A DNA stretch of 64,000 bases from Beta vulgaris subsp. vulgaris. Taxonomy: Eukaryota; Streptophyta; Magnoliopsida; Caryophyllales; Amaranthaceae. The DNA lies in contig NC_079202.1 of assembly GCF_026745355.1 (NCBI RefSeq), positions 52,866,709 to 52,930,708 on the forward strand, in the 5' to 3' direction. Both the position numbers and the translations under genes were made by a program. Numbering within the stretch: the first letter of the stretch is position 1; each line of letters begins with the position of its first letter. Below are positions 32,701-45,460 of this stretch, in pieces. The notes under the pieces are model-generated. The model was not told the DNA's origin and made no database searches. It saw nothing but the letters and a program-made list of their open reading frames with translations.

Positions 32701-35700
32701 TACAAAACAAGGCCAAAGAATTTAAGACCAAACATGTAACCACCACCTTCTTCCAGAATAACTATGGAAGCATAACAAACAGTTAAACATGTAACACCAA
32801 TAAATTTTTCAATAAAGCATAACATCAATCAGCGAATTCATGTCCATAACAGGTTAACATTAAATTACTTAAAACTTCACTTGAAAAATAAAACTTCTAT
32901 GGAGGAGAGCAAACGTATGAACATTTATCCATAACCTCAATTCACTCAAACCCAACACAACGCATGCCCATTTTTTTTTCTTTTGTTCACAGCCAGGTCC
33001 TAGAACTATTGGCACAAGGGAAACTCATACATATTACTAGAAAATCAACTACTGCTGAAATATTCAAACATCATATGTAAATACCTGAAACATGTCAGGG
33101 GTCTTCACAAATTCTATAATAGCATTGGCAGCCTGCTCTTTTGCCTCACTCATAGATTGTTCATCCTCAGGGGAGAAAGTTGCCAAATACTTGGTGAGAA
33201 AATTAAATGATTCCTTTCCGGAGCTGGAGTTGTGAAAAGGTAGCAGTATCATAAAAAGGACGAAATAGGTACAAGAAACAATTAAGAGGGGGTGTCAGGA
33301 GAGGGTAGGAAGGATACCTTTTGCTTTCTTTTAAAAGATTGAAAATTGCTAGAAAAAGTTCTCTCTGATCTTGGACTCCAAGATTCCATTCCTTCAAGAA
33401 ACTGTCGATATTCTTGACTGAAGGAATAACATGCTCTGAAACTTTACCACTGGCAGCCAGGTTGAGGGCCTTCAAGTAAACATAGAAACGGCTGTATGCG
33501 TTTTCAAGTAGGTTGTATAGATTGAACAATCTGTAAAAATACAGACAGAATAAGAAACTCCAACAAATGTCATTAGCTAAAAAGAGGGAGGTGGGGAGGA
33601 TGGAAAAATATGTACATCTTCAGGCGCAAAGCAGGCTTCTCATTTGGCTGCTGGATAATTTTAGCAGATATAAGTTTCACGATCTCCAAAACCTCATCAG
33701 GATTTTCAGTCTTCGTGACAAGATTGCAAATTACAGTGTAAATGCACTCAACATCTGTAATAGAGAAATGATAAAACTCACTCAGTACCATATCCTAATC
33801 AAACAAAAGGCAGTTCATTGGGAGGAGGGGGAAGTCACTTGTGAGTTGTGATCAAATCAGTAACAGCCTTCAATAATAACATTAAACTGAAAGCCTTTCA
33901 AGATGGCAACAAAGAAAAATGCTAGGTTTACAAACAGTCACAACAGAACTCCGCACCTGATTTAACATCAAATACAGCTTTCCATAGCATAAGTTGACAA
34001 GATCAGCTACTTATAACTTAGGTCTAAGTGAACTTTCCTCAGATGCCACGTAGGTTGATACTGATGTCTAAAAGAAACTGTCGCACATTATCTGGTAAGA
34101 CACAACACTGGCCAAGTCCCATACATTAACACATTGTCAAATAGAGCCTTTTTCTATTGGATATTAAAATATTTGCACTAAAGGTACACATGAAAAGATT
34201 TGTTACATTGGTCAAGATTGCCAGTATCTAAGCTCTTACAACTGTAAATAATACTAACAAGCCTAGAAACTAAATAGAGTCTTCTATGTAGAAAGATGAA
34301 GTTCATCAATCAGCAGGGCCAAACAACTTTTTTCTTCTACTTAGCTAAATCTCCATTATATATAGGAACTCTTAAGAACTTTAGAGTCCACCCTTTTTGA
34401 CCAATATACCCCTACTTAAAAACATAATACACAAACTGCAATCCTCTGATTCGGGGAAAATAATCGATCCTAAAAATCCTGCACAACACTTCTATTCCAC
34501 GCACGCATAGCGTGCATATAAGGCTACTGCCTATAAACTGGAACACCTTTAACCTACTCAAAATTTGACCTGTGCACTTCTTGAGGGTGTCCTACGTAGA
34601 CGGGTGGAGATCATCAACCAGCAGACCTGAATTACTTTTTCCTTCTACCTAGCTCAATGCTGTAAAATGAAACACCTTTAACCAACTCAAAAAAAATTCC
34701 TGTGGACTTCAAATAGCTTTGCTCCCTCACATGCAGCCACTAATGCAGAGGAACACTCAAATGCGACCAGGACCTATAACTTCCACAGAAACCAAAATGA
34801 ATAGGTGCTATAATTTCCAAAGTTTGACCTATGTTGGATAAAAGCTTGTCCAACATGGGAGTAGAATCCAAAGAGCCTGGACGCATATCATTCTTTTGTA
34901 GCGGAAGTTCCATATCCTCATCAAGAGTTGCACAGTTGCGACCCTAAAACCAGGTGGGAAGACACACGTTGCATCTAATAAAAGGCAAAATGCTTTCCTT
35001 AAAGCCTTGAACTATAAGAGAAATGTTCTTAGTATCAAAAGGTCAACAGACATTATAAAGGCAGAGTATTAAAAGATTATCCGAACGACACATATTTCTT
35101 GAGTAATAAATATCAGTACTAGACTCATTAGTAGCAACTTAGCATTATGTTGCAACTCTATTGTCCTTCAACTCACAGAGAAGAGTGAAGACAAACTATA
35201 GCCAAGTGACCCCCATCCTTTCAAAATAAAGACAAGCTTTCTGATAGCAGTGCTTTCAATGTAGTAGGAGTAACTGGAATTTTCTGATACCTATATTACT
35301 CAAACTCTATCAAAGTGTCATACTGAATCCCTAAATCTTTCAAATGTTCCCTCACCGTATCGACAACGTATTGAACATGAGCACATCAGCATAATAGGAT
35401 TATCGTAGCAAAGCGGTCCAATATTACGATTTACTAGCCCACAACAATCCAGAATTTTAGTTCAAAGAAAATAGTAAGAATACAGCCACAATATCTCACA
35501 CTCTACACTTCTACAAAAATCTAAATGCACAAGAAATACAACAAAATTGAACAAGATATATCATCCAAACACAATTACTAGCTCATAAAACCACAAAAGC
35601 ATCAAAATCAATAATTCATCACATAACACAATCAAATTGAACACATACATGACGAAAATAATTACCTTTCTCAGCAACCTTAGTAAAAACCAAATCAGCA

Positions 35701-35999
35701 GAAGTAAGAATTAAAGATGCCAAATCAAGCCATCTCCCCGTCGCCATACATTCCTGCGCTTCAACACATAATCTCGCAACTTGAGGCTCTGCAACCTTCA
35801 ATTATTTCCCCAAATTCAAACAAAACAATCAATCAATCTCGTCGAAATCAGATGCATAAACTCGCAATCAAAAACCCTAGAAAATTCGAGAAATCGGAAA
35901 TTTTACCTCGGCACCGGCGTCCGCCCAAGCAAGCTCGGAAACAAAACGAACAACGGAGAGAGCAGGATCTTCTTCAGTTGTCGGAACTATTGTCGCCAT
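29770..35999 (-). CDS. EIF3M: Eukaryotic translation initiation factor 3 subunit M (one-base deletion in exon 6 as given)
   Basis: Ten exons: 35999-35907, 35795-35666, 33754-33616, 33530-33318, 33223-33085, 32600-32451, 30864-30755, 30679-30582, 30452-30383, 29859-29770; all introns are GT-AG. The protein starts MATIVPTTEEDPALSVVRFV, and later segments LFNLYNLLENAYSRFYVYL, FLKEWNLGVQDQRELFLAI, FNFLTKYLATFS and QLLKIFLTQRLDAY match plant eIF3m, with the PCI domain in the C-terminal half (exons 6-8). About 410 residues are expected, the normal size. eIF3m is a subunit of the eIF3 complex in translation initiation in the cytoplasm. Exon 6 runs out of frame after EAAN (near 32476): it is one base too short for the phase of exon 7 (GLVHEDCLSKMRL). 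This is likely an assembly error in a T-run, or else a recent lesion. Confidence 0.93.
31400..31700. repeat. 149-bp tandem duplication with poly-C tracts in eIF3m intron 6
   Basis: The tract 'tcttc-gcaaggctatgaaaag' starts at 31421 and again at 31570, and similarity continues to 'gatggaagaacg-caactcc'. Each copy ends in a run of about 10-12 C bases. It lies within the 1.6-kb intron between exons 6 and 7, the rest of which is plain. Confidence 0.85.
34350..34526 (+). mobile_element. Short degenerate Helitron in eIF3m intron 2
   Basis: It starts TCTCCATTATATATAGGAAC and ends with the hairpin GCACGCATAGCGTGC followed by ATATAAGGCTA. The left part resembles the element at 62679-62881. The remainder of the intron (33755-35665) includes a diverged pair of segments at about 34286 and 34595 and is otherwise plain. 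Confidence 0.6.
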
Positions 36000-36078
36000 T
36001 GTTGAAAAGCTTTTCTCAGTTATAATTTCAACAGAGGAGAGAGAGAATAACGGCTATGGTAGAGTGAGAAATAATCGA

Positions 36079-36087
36079 AAACCCTAA
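36079..36087 (+). promoter_or_regulatory. Telo-box in the eIF3m promoter/leader
   Basis: AAACCCTAA, the plant telo-box, lies 80 bases upstream of the eIF3m start. A second partial copy (AAACCCTAG) is in intron 1 at about 35873. A TGGGCT site-II-like word lies at 36229-36234. Telo-box and site II together are common in plant genes of the translation apparatus. Confidence 0.6.
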
Positions 36088-36234
36088 TTTTAGCTTTTCA
36101 CCGGAGTATGGAGATTTCACTTGGATTTTGCTTTCTTTTTCTCGGAATATTTATTTTTTTGTTCGTGTAAAATTGTTGGGAGTTGGATTGGTAATTTGGT
36201 AGGTGAATTGGCTCATTAGTTTCTATCGTGGGCT

Positions 36235-37838
36235 TAGCAAAGGGTTGAGTAAACTGGACTAGTCTGGCTTGTTTTTGGATATGTTGATGTATTAGGCTAG
36301 TTTATGTCTTTTTTTTTTTTTTAATAAAAGTAAGAAAAAGAAAATTAGGAGAACGTCTTCATAAGAGAAATTTTAAGACTTAATTAATCGTTTACAAGAA
36401 TATAATGAATATAAGAAGCATTACAAACATCAATTAGTTTTTGTCCCGGGCAAGATGTCCCGGATTATTTACCAACGTGTATTTGAAGTATTCAGAAATA
36501 GGAATATTATATTATTTTGAACTGATTTTTCCCTCACAAAGACCAACATGAGTATTGTAGCGTAGTTGGTTATTGCATTAGCCAGGTCATTGAAACACAC
36601 ATTTTTATTGTTTAATGTCTCATTTGATTGTGTGGGGGAGGAGAAAGTATATGTGGCAGCATGATATTTGTTTGTCTTGGATTTTAGATATATATAGATA
36701 TGGAAAAAAGAAGTAACTAAATGGTCTACATTAGCTATTTAATCATCTACTTCATTGGCTTCACGGTATATGTGCTTGATGGACCAAGAGTGAAAGAGAA
36801 CAAGGAGATGTATGTCTGAACTCTTGAAATAATATTTGCTACTATTTGTCAAGGAGGAGATCAAATGCATGCCTTTGACTGCATTAGTGACCAGCAATTT
36901 GTCTCCCTCTATTAAAAATATCGAATATCATGTTGTATAGCCAAGACAAGAGGATACCTCGATGAAGTGTCGTTGCTTCAACAATATTGCACGCATTATT
37001 GCTAAATTTTCTTCTTCTGATCTCCCCATTCATGTGTTCTCACGTCATTAGTTTTCTTTAGCATGTCAATTAACAAAATTAAAATTAGCTTGCAACAAAA
37101 TTTGAACTCGTAACCTCTTGATATTATACATGTATGACACAATATCAATTTGAGGCAACTCCCGAACCCAAATAGTAGTTTCTTATATATGTTTATGTTT
37201 TGTGTTATGCGGATATCGTCTTCACATACAACTCCCTATAAGCCAAACCAAATCATACGACATTTAGTGTATGTACACATTTATATGTGAAGTATCATTT
37301 ATATGTACACATTTAGTGTATCTATTGAATTATAGTTGAAATAGACAAATAGTTTGCCGCCTCCTCTAGTCAAAGGTGGTTTTAGTTCTCCAGAAGACAA
37401 AAGTTATGTTTTGATTTACAACTTACAAGTACAAATCATCAAGATAAGTGCTACTTGTATGAACTCTTGAGAATTTGGCTTTTGGACGTCTATTGATAAT
37501 GGAATTATCGTCGCTCTTTAATAGTGAAATTCTCAAGCATATATATTATGTGATCATTTAGTGTACTCAACCTATTAGTTTGGCGTTAGAATTTGAAATA
37601 GAATTAGTTGTGACGGCTTTTGTGATTCTATTTCAATATATATAAAAAAGACCTACGCAAAAGCTGTCATAACTTATATATGCTGAAATATATATATTGT
37701 GATTATCCAATATTAGGAAGATTATTCAATGCGTCTACAATAAAATTATAGCGATCATAATTGCTTAAACCTAAATTGATCTTTGTTTATATTAATTAAT
37801 CATGTACTTCCATTTAGTTTACTTAAATTGAATCCTAA
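36235..37838. other. Non-coding sequence upstream of eIF3m
   Basis: AT-rich with no supported gene. A B-box-like word (GAGTTCAAATTTTG on the minus strand, about 37095) hints at another SINE relic but is too weak to call. Confidence 0.4.
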
Positions 37839-37847
37839 AAAATGTAT

Positions 37848-39057
37848 GAGAACGTATTGTGTCGGACTCGTCCGACCATAATCTTGGTCGGACGACTTTC
37901 AGGTGGTTCCAATTTTTTTTCAGGTAGTCTCCATTTTTTTCAGGTGGTTCCAATTTTTTTTCAGGTAGTCTTCATTTTGTTTTCAGTTAGTCTTCTTTGT
38001 TTTTCAGTGGGTTTTTGTGCGTCAGTTAGACTTACTTGGGTTTCAGTTGGTCTTTATTCTTTTTCAGGTAGTCTACATTTTTCTTCAGGTAGTCTTCATT
38101 TTGTTTCAGTTAGTCCATTATTTCTTTTCGTTGGCCCATTATTTCTTTCAGTTGGTCCAACTGAAAGAAAAGAAAGTCCAACTGAAAGAAAAGAAAGTCT
38201 AACTGAAAGAAAAGAAAGTCTAACTGAAACAAAAAAAAGTCCAACTGAAACAAAAGAAAGTCCAACTGAAACAAAATAAAGTCCAACTGAAACAAAACAA
38301 AGTCCAGCTGAAATTGGAAAATAGGAAAAGAATGAAGACTGAACATCATTTTCTCTCTCCTCCCGTCACCTCTGCTTCGCTGCAATTTCTTTCACAAAAT
38401 TTTTATCACCTTCAAAAGTCAGACCACTCCCCTATTTGATTTGGAGTTCATCTCTTTCTCTTAAAAAATTTCCCTTCTTTTTTGTTGTAATTATCCCATC
38501 GTCTTCTTCATCAATGTCTTCATGAGGTTTTTTTGATTTTATGAGGTCTTCATGAGGTCTTTTTGTTGGAGTCAAATGTCTTCTTCCATCACCTCACAAC
38601 CATCTGTCGCCATTGTTGGAGTAGTTTATCAAGAAGAAATCGGTTCCTTATGTATTTGGACTTCTCTTTATCTCTCTCCACATATACCATTGGCCCAAGG
38701 TATGAATTATTCCAGTGGCGATGATCAGGAGTTCCGATCACCCGCGGCAGTAATGTCAGGTCACCGCCGTGGTAGCTCCGATTTCGGCAACTCGAAACGA
38801 ACTCGGAAAGTGGTGGAAATATCAGCAGCTCATAGCTCAACTTTCCAAAACCTAGATTGAAACAGATGATGAGGAGAGAGAAAGATGCGCCGAGTGGAGT
38901 GGAGTTTCTGAAATTCAAATTCTGAAAAGTGGCTTTCTTCAATATGAGAGAAGTAGGGGTACTCGCTCTGCGTAACAAAGCAAATTAAAATTGTACAGTA
39001 CTGGGCAGCTCGTCTGACAATATGTATTGGTCAGACGGTCTGATCCAATACTTTCAC
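37848..39057. mobile_element. MULE-like fold-back element, copy 2 (1210 bp)
   Basis: Same ends as copy 1: left GAGAACGTATTGTGTCGGAC, right (inverted) GTGAAAGTATTGGATCAGAC. The 9-bp flanks AAAATGTAT and AAAATATGT match at 7 of 9 positions, so the target duplication is eroded. The left arm of CAGGTAGTC units (37900-38130) faces a right arm of AAGTCCAACTGAAA units (38155-38315). The core (38320-39000) is unrelated to that of copy 1. Confidence 0.82.
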
Positions 39058-39559
39058 AAAATATGTATTCATTGAACATCCAATAATACCACAAAATTGG
39101 TACAAAGAATCCGCAGAATAGCTTATGAAACAAGATACATATTTGAAAAAAAGACCTACAAAGATTTCTTATAAAACCCAATTTATCATTTATCATTTAT
39201 CATTTATCCTAACGACACAATCAAGTAGCCTGGCGAAAATACGTAAAGCAAATGAGTATAAATTATTCAGGCTAAAAACAATGTCGTGGAAGCTAGTCAA
39301 GGTCATTAATTTCTGAAAACAGCGATAGAACTTCCTAAAGCTTTTGTAATTATAATGTAATAACGTAGTTACGTAGGCATGTTATCATCAATAATTACAT
39401 TAACTAAACGTGCCACATGCGTACTGATATTATAATATTATTCATTGCGTTACGTAATCGCATGCATTGCTCTTCCAATACAATGCAGATCAGAGTTTTT
39501 TTTTTTTCTTTCGAGAACCCGTGATACGATGAATTTCCTCTATATTGTCTTCGTACAAG

Positions 39560-39700
39560 GTTACTCATTCAGAGGTCCAACAATCTCCAAATCTCCTCCC
39601 TCCATATTGAAATTTTACTTCCATCAAAATTTGAACTTTGATCTCCCATGTAAGAGATAGAAAGTCATACCATTAGACCCAAAGATCTTGGTACATTGGA
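39560..39700 (-). repeat. Possible SINE relic
   Basis: On the minus strand TTTGGGTCTAATGGTATGA fits an A box, and AAAGTTCAAATTTTGA about 40 bases later fits a B box. A T-rich plus-strand tract at 39496-39509 could be the tail. Confidence 0.4.
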
Positions 39701-40940
39701 GGGTACTTGGCTACAAGAAAATAAGAGAAAATTGAAAAGTACACCACTAAATTTAGTTCAACGTTAATTGTTAATTTGTTCTTTTACTTTTTGGTGCTAA
39801 AAAGAATTTATTAGTTCTCTAACTTGTCAATGCTATGTGTTCATGGGGTTGTTGTCGAGTTTGTTTTCTTCTTTTTTCGTTTCTTTTACGAAGAGAGGAA
39901 AGCCCCATAATCAAGATAAATTTGTGATATATGCATGCGAAAACATATATAGGGATGACTGGATGTATATGCCACTTTTTTTCCCATACCATGTATGTTT
40001 TATAAAAATGGGACAACACCCACTATATTATTTTTAATGTAATTTACTGATTTGGAGTCACATATATAATATTTACAATCGAAGTCAAAACTAATGATTA
40101 TGTATCAGACTATATATAATTCTATTATGCAAAACTTAACCATGATCGTTGATAATATTTAGCACATCTACCCATCCATCCGCTTTTACATCCCTTTTTC
40201 AATTAATGCAGTTTTCTACGAGTAAGTTTATGAATTTGTAGTTTCATAATGATACTTGAGGTAATTGAATAGATTACAAAATAAGACTAAACATTTTTCG
40301 TGACGTTGTCGCACAAATTCCCACCAACAAATCAAATAAGCAGTATAAGAAAACTGAAACTGAAACACAAATTAAAGTCCCCATGTTCTCCAAATAAGAG
40401 AAGATCAATATGGTTTGTCATGCATGATAAAAGTTAGGGGCATGCTAACCCTAATCGTATCTCATCAAGATAAGTTGCATAAAATTTTGGAACTATCATG
40501 TATATGCTCGATCATAATATTTATGATGGTATGATAAAAATATTTGGAAGAATGTCACTAGTAAAGAAAAAGGACGATTTGCGTCGCCGCATTTACGTCG
40601 CATGAATGGCAAAACCACGTAATAAAGTAATTTGAAATTTCGGAACCAATGTCATCATGAGGAGATTAATCAATTAGGATTAAGTTTAAGAGTGAAAAAT
40701 AGTTTATTGTTCGTTCTAGTAACTTTTGCTTACCTCCAATCCAATCACATCAATAGAAAAAGAAACGAGAAAGCCTCAAATTGGAAAATTCAAAATTGTT
40801 GATTATAGCAATAATTAGAAAAGGACAACTATGATTGAGTGACGGACCATGTAATTATGCCCAAAATGAACACTTAACTTTCCATACCTACTTATCCAAT
40901 TTTAATGCTATGACCATAAGTATTATCTAATCCCAACTTC
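39701..40940. other. Non-coding sequence upstream of pectinesterase B
   Basis: AT-rich with no supported gene. It should hold the pectinesterase B promoter at its right end. Confidence 0.4.
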
Positions 40941-40941
40941 A

Positions 40942-40951
40942 ATATATATAT
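40942..40951 (+). promoter_or_regulatory. TATA box of pectinesterase B
   Basis: The word ATATATATAT about 120 bases upstream of the start codon. The leader between is A/C-rich, as in plant 5' UTRs. Confidence 0.5.
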
Positions 40952-41067
40952 TGTAACGAGCTATATCTCTCATTTGATCATGCAATAACATCTCTCCATA
41001 CAAATTCACAACTAATTAAACCTCTCATATTTACTCCTACTCAAAAACCATACAAAACCATAAATAA

Positions 41068-44000
41068 ATGGCTCCTAATTATGCGATTTCATTAATGATA
41101 GTTGTACTCTTCACATCTTTGTTCTCGTTATTTATGCATGTAGAAGGTTATGGTCCTTCTAAATTATTGTCCTACTGGTGTAACCAAACACCATACCCTA
41201 AACAATGTGAATATTACCTTAGTCATAACCAAAAACCTCCCAATATCAAAAGAAAATCAGATTTTCTTAAGATGATGATGCAAAGTGCTATAGAAAATGC
41301 CGGAAAAGCCCATAAAAATGTTAATTCTCTAGGCCATAATTGTAAGAATGAGAAAGAAAAGGCGGCATGGAAGGATTGTTTGGATGTCTATGAGCTAAGT
41401 ATCCAAGGCCTAAACAATACTATGACCACCTCTAGTTGCACCAAAGATGATACTCAAACATGGCTTAGTTCAGCCCTAACCCTAATGCAAACATGCCAAA
41501 ATGGGTTTAGAGAGTTGGGTGTTACAGAAAATATCATGCCCATGTTATCTAATGATAATAATGTATCATGTTTGATTAGCAATGCACTTGCTATTAATGG
41601 GGATGGATCAAATGGTCGTCGACTCGAGGGGCAGGACTGGGCCGGGACCAAGGGTGGATTTCCAAGATGGGTTAGACCTAGTGACCGGAAGTTGTTGCAG
41701 TCGGTGCCGAGCTCCGGCCGAGCCGACCTTGTGGTGGCACAAGATGGGTCAGGAGATTATAAGACCATAGGGCAAGCTATAAGTGATGCCTCAAGGAAAG
41801 GAGGAAGTGGGAGGTTTGTGATATATATAAAGGCAGGAATTTATAAGGAGAATGTGGAAATAGAGGATAAGTTGAAGAATATTATGTTGTTGGGGGATGG
41901 TATAGGGAGAACTATTATCACAGGGAGCAAAAGTGTTGGAGGAGGTAGCACTACCTTCAGATCAGCTACCGTTGGTGAGTCCATATTACTTAGCTCTATA
42001 TATCCTTCAATTCATCTTATACTTTTTTTTCATTAAGTACGTAATTATATATATATATATTTATATATTATACACAGTTACACACACTATATAAGAAAAG
42101 AAAATAGAACTAATATTTAAAGGAATCTGCCAAGCTAACCTTGGTCTAGTGGTTGTGATTGTCCCTTTCAACCTTGAGATTGAGGGTTTAATTCCCACTA
42201 TGAGAAGTTTGAGGATAGGGATTTTCCTTATCCTTCTGGCCCCTTTACCCTCAGAGTGTCTAATAGCCAACTAACCTAGGCCGGTTTAATTTGACATGTG
42301 TGAGGTTCAAGTATGATTGGGCGCATTCTCTTAGGGGTTTTTTTTACTCCATGTATTCCATAACACAAAAAAATTAAGGAGTACATTATATAAGATTTGA
42401 TCCCGTAAATTTAAGCTTGTACACTAAAGTCTTAACTACTAAGCCAAGTCATTATTTGGTGTTATCATTTTACAGTCAAAATATTATTACCCGTGATATA
42501 GCCCAGATCTAAAAAGTAATTGTTATACTTAATTATCGGAGTTATAGCAAGGAAAAGATTTATTGTTCCCTCGATCAACATACTACATGTACTGGGTTGC
42601 ATGTTGTTTCATTAGCAAAACTTTGGGTTTGCTCCACAAAAAGTAGTTGTTAACAATCACTATAGTTGTTAAGCGTTGTATATAGTCATTAGGTATTGTA
42701 CTAGTTGCATTTATTGTTTGTAAAATTAGTTGAGAACATTATATTTGCGAAGGGAATACATGCATGCAATCGACCGTACCCTTCATATTAGGATAAAAGT
42801 TTTTGACATTATTGTCACAAATCGTCATCGTATTTGCGATAAAAGCAATGAAAATGGGAAAATGCGGAGTAAAATTATATCCTTCTACCCTTGTCATCAA
42901 GGTAACTTCTGATTTATCACCATAATTTTGACAACTAATTCTTTTTTCCCGGGCCGTCTCATAAAATTAGGGGCCTTGTGTTAAAATAAATTATAAAGAT
43001 TAATTTTTTGGTGAATAGGAATAGATGGAAGAGTTATTACGAGGTTTTTTTTTTTGTTTTGGAGAATAGGAGGAGAAGAAGAAAAATACCAAATAGAAAT
43101 TAATCTCTTTAAATTTGCATCCAACATTACACTTGATAAAATTGGAAAGAATAGTCTGTAATTAGATTTAGGTTTTTTTTTACGCGGATAACAAGTGGAA
43201 TTGGGCACTTATATTTTGAGGGCCCTATGCAGTTGCTCACCCTGTACATGGCCTTAGCCACCTCTGTTTTCTCTTATCCTAAATCATGCAACTAATTAAT
43301 TCTCCTATTGTTGTTTTTTACAAAGAACAAAATCTAAAAATTGGTTGTTTTTAGGGCTCTTAAACAAAGTCTTTAATAAAGAAACCTACATATTAACATC
43401 TCCTTTACCTAATCGATGTGTTCCTCTTTGTTTTACGTTCAATCCCTGATCATATATTTCCAAATTACTTAAGTAGCACGAAAATGTATATCTAAACAAA
43501 GTCTTTCTATATATGGAATGATATTTGGTTGATTAGTAATTGCATAATCGAACACCATAGAAAGGGATGTGACCCACTAGCTTAAGTTTTAACGGTTCCA
43601 GATAATTAGTATACACATTTCTTTATCTACCTAACTACTTTAATTTATAACTTAATGATAGAAGTGAACTTAAAGTAAAACGACAAGTATTGCCCTAAAA
43701 ATGTCATGTTAAACTCCTTAATTAGCTTTGACGGTGACCAATCCGATGCCATACGTAAACTAAAATTGCATGAATATGGTTTATGCTTTTCATTCTAAAT
43801 GTAAATTAATCGATTAATAAAAAAAATCATACGATATTTACAATATAAATCAAAACTAACAAACACATAATAGTTTTTCTAATATAAAATTGTAAATTAG
43901 TTTAAGCCTTATGGCATGATAATATTGCTTAAATTCTGGGACTTTAATTATGAAATAGTTCACACCAATGGACCCTAGTTGATTCAACCTATAGGACAAA

Positions 44001-45390
44001 AATTTGATGTATCATATGTTGATTTAGTAGTTAATACATTTCATATTCTTTAAATCCATAAATTTGATTATTATTCATAACTTTTAATATTCTTATACTC
44101 ATGTCATGGTTCTTTATATAAAGTATAAACACAAAACGTTTTTTCACAATTTGTACTTGCACCATTTTCATATTAGTCTTTTTTCTTATTGATTGATTAT
44201 ATGTGTTAAATTTTCATTTTAATTTAGTGGATTATAGTAATAACCAGAGGGGGACCTACATGGGGTCCTGGGTGGCACGTGCCCCACCATTATTTTTTAT
44301 TAAAATAGCTTTAAAAAAAAGTGTGACTCCGCCTCTCAGAGTACTACTCTTCTATAAAGACTACAAAAATACTCGATTCCCAAATGTGCGAAATCCAAAA
44401 GTCCCACTTGACCACTCCAAAACATTATAAAATAGTATTAAAACCTTAAAAGGAGCTTTTACAAACTTGTTGCACCCTAATGCAACCTTACCTACTGCCT
44501 GACGGAAGGGCTAAAGGAGGTGCCACAACCCACAACTTTAGCGTGTTGTCAACATCAGTTTGTCAAACGCCACATCTGCGGTTTTTCTTTTCCAATTCTC
44601 TCTTAGAAATTTTCAGTTTGTCTTTGTTTCAAATTCCTTATTTGCTTAATTGCTTTTTCGATTGAAGTTGAATGAAAATACGTTGTTTTTTTAGTTGATT
44701 ATTAATTTGTCCACTTGTGACTTGTAAAATATGAATCAAATATTAGATTTGTTATAAAATATGAAGACTCAAACAGAACAATTATGGAAAAATTGTTGAT
44801 TATGATTTAAAGGAAAATAATTTTTTGTGGGTAATTTTATATATTTTTGGATTTTTTTTGAATTTTCGCATAATGTTGAGTCGGTTATATTGGTGCACCA
44901 CCATTATTAAAATCCTGGATCCGCCCCTGGTAATAACAACTACCAATAAAAAATATTCTATAGGAGAGCTACTAGCTAGCTAGTACACAAATTTTTGGAT
45001 AGAATTGTTTTGATTCTTTTTATGGTTATAAATATCCAAAATCTTGAGCTTCAAAAGGAAAAAAAAAAAAAAAAAATAGTAGAAAAATCCCTAAGTTAAC
45101 ACCTCTATGACAATTGACAAAATGTTGGATGTTTGATTCTGCCGAGAAAGCTTTGCCTGATAAAGGATAACCAACGAACAACACTTCTCCTTGCGGACTT
45201 TTGAATGTTAACACCTCTATGACGTATGTGATGCTTGACGCACAAGTTAGATATAACACTGCATAGATTTGATGTCATTTTATCAATTACTTCATGTCAT
45301 TTGAGTTTTTGAATAAAGAAGCGATGATTTTGAGTTGTTACAACTTAATAACTTACGCGATAAGTTATGGTGTAACATTAACATCCAAGA

Positions 45391-45460
<70 letters not shown>

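Noticed and set aside
42135..42210. Functional tRNA gene
   Set aside because: A and B boxes are present, but the sequence does not fold into a full cloverleaf with an aminoacyl stem; a SINE head is the better reading.
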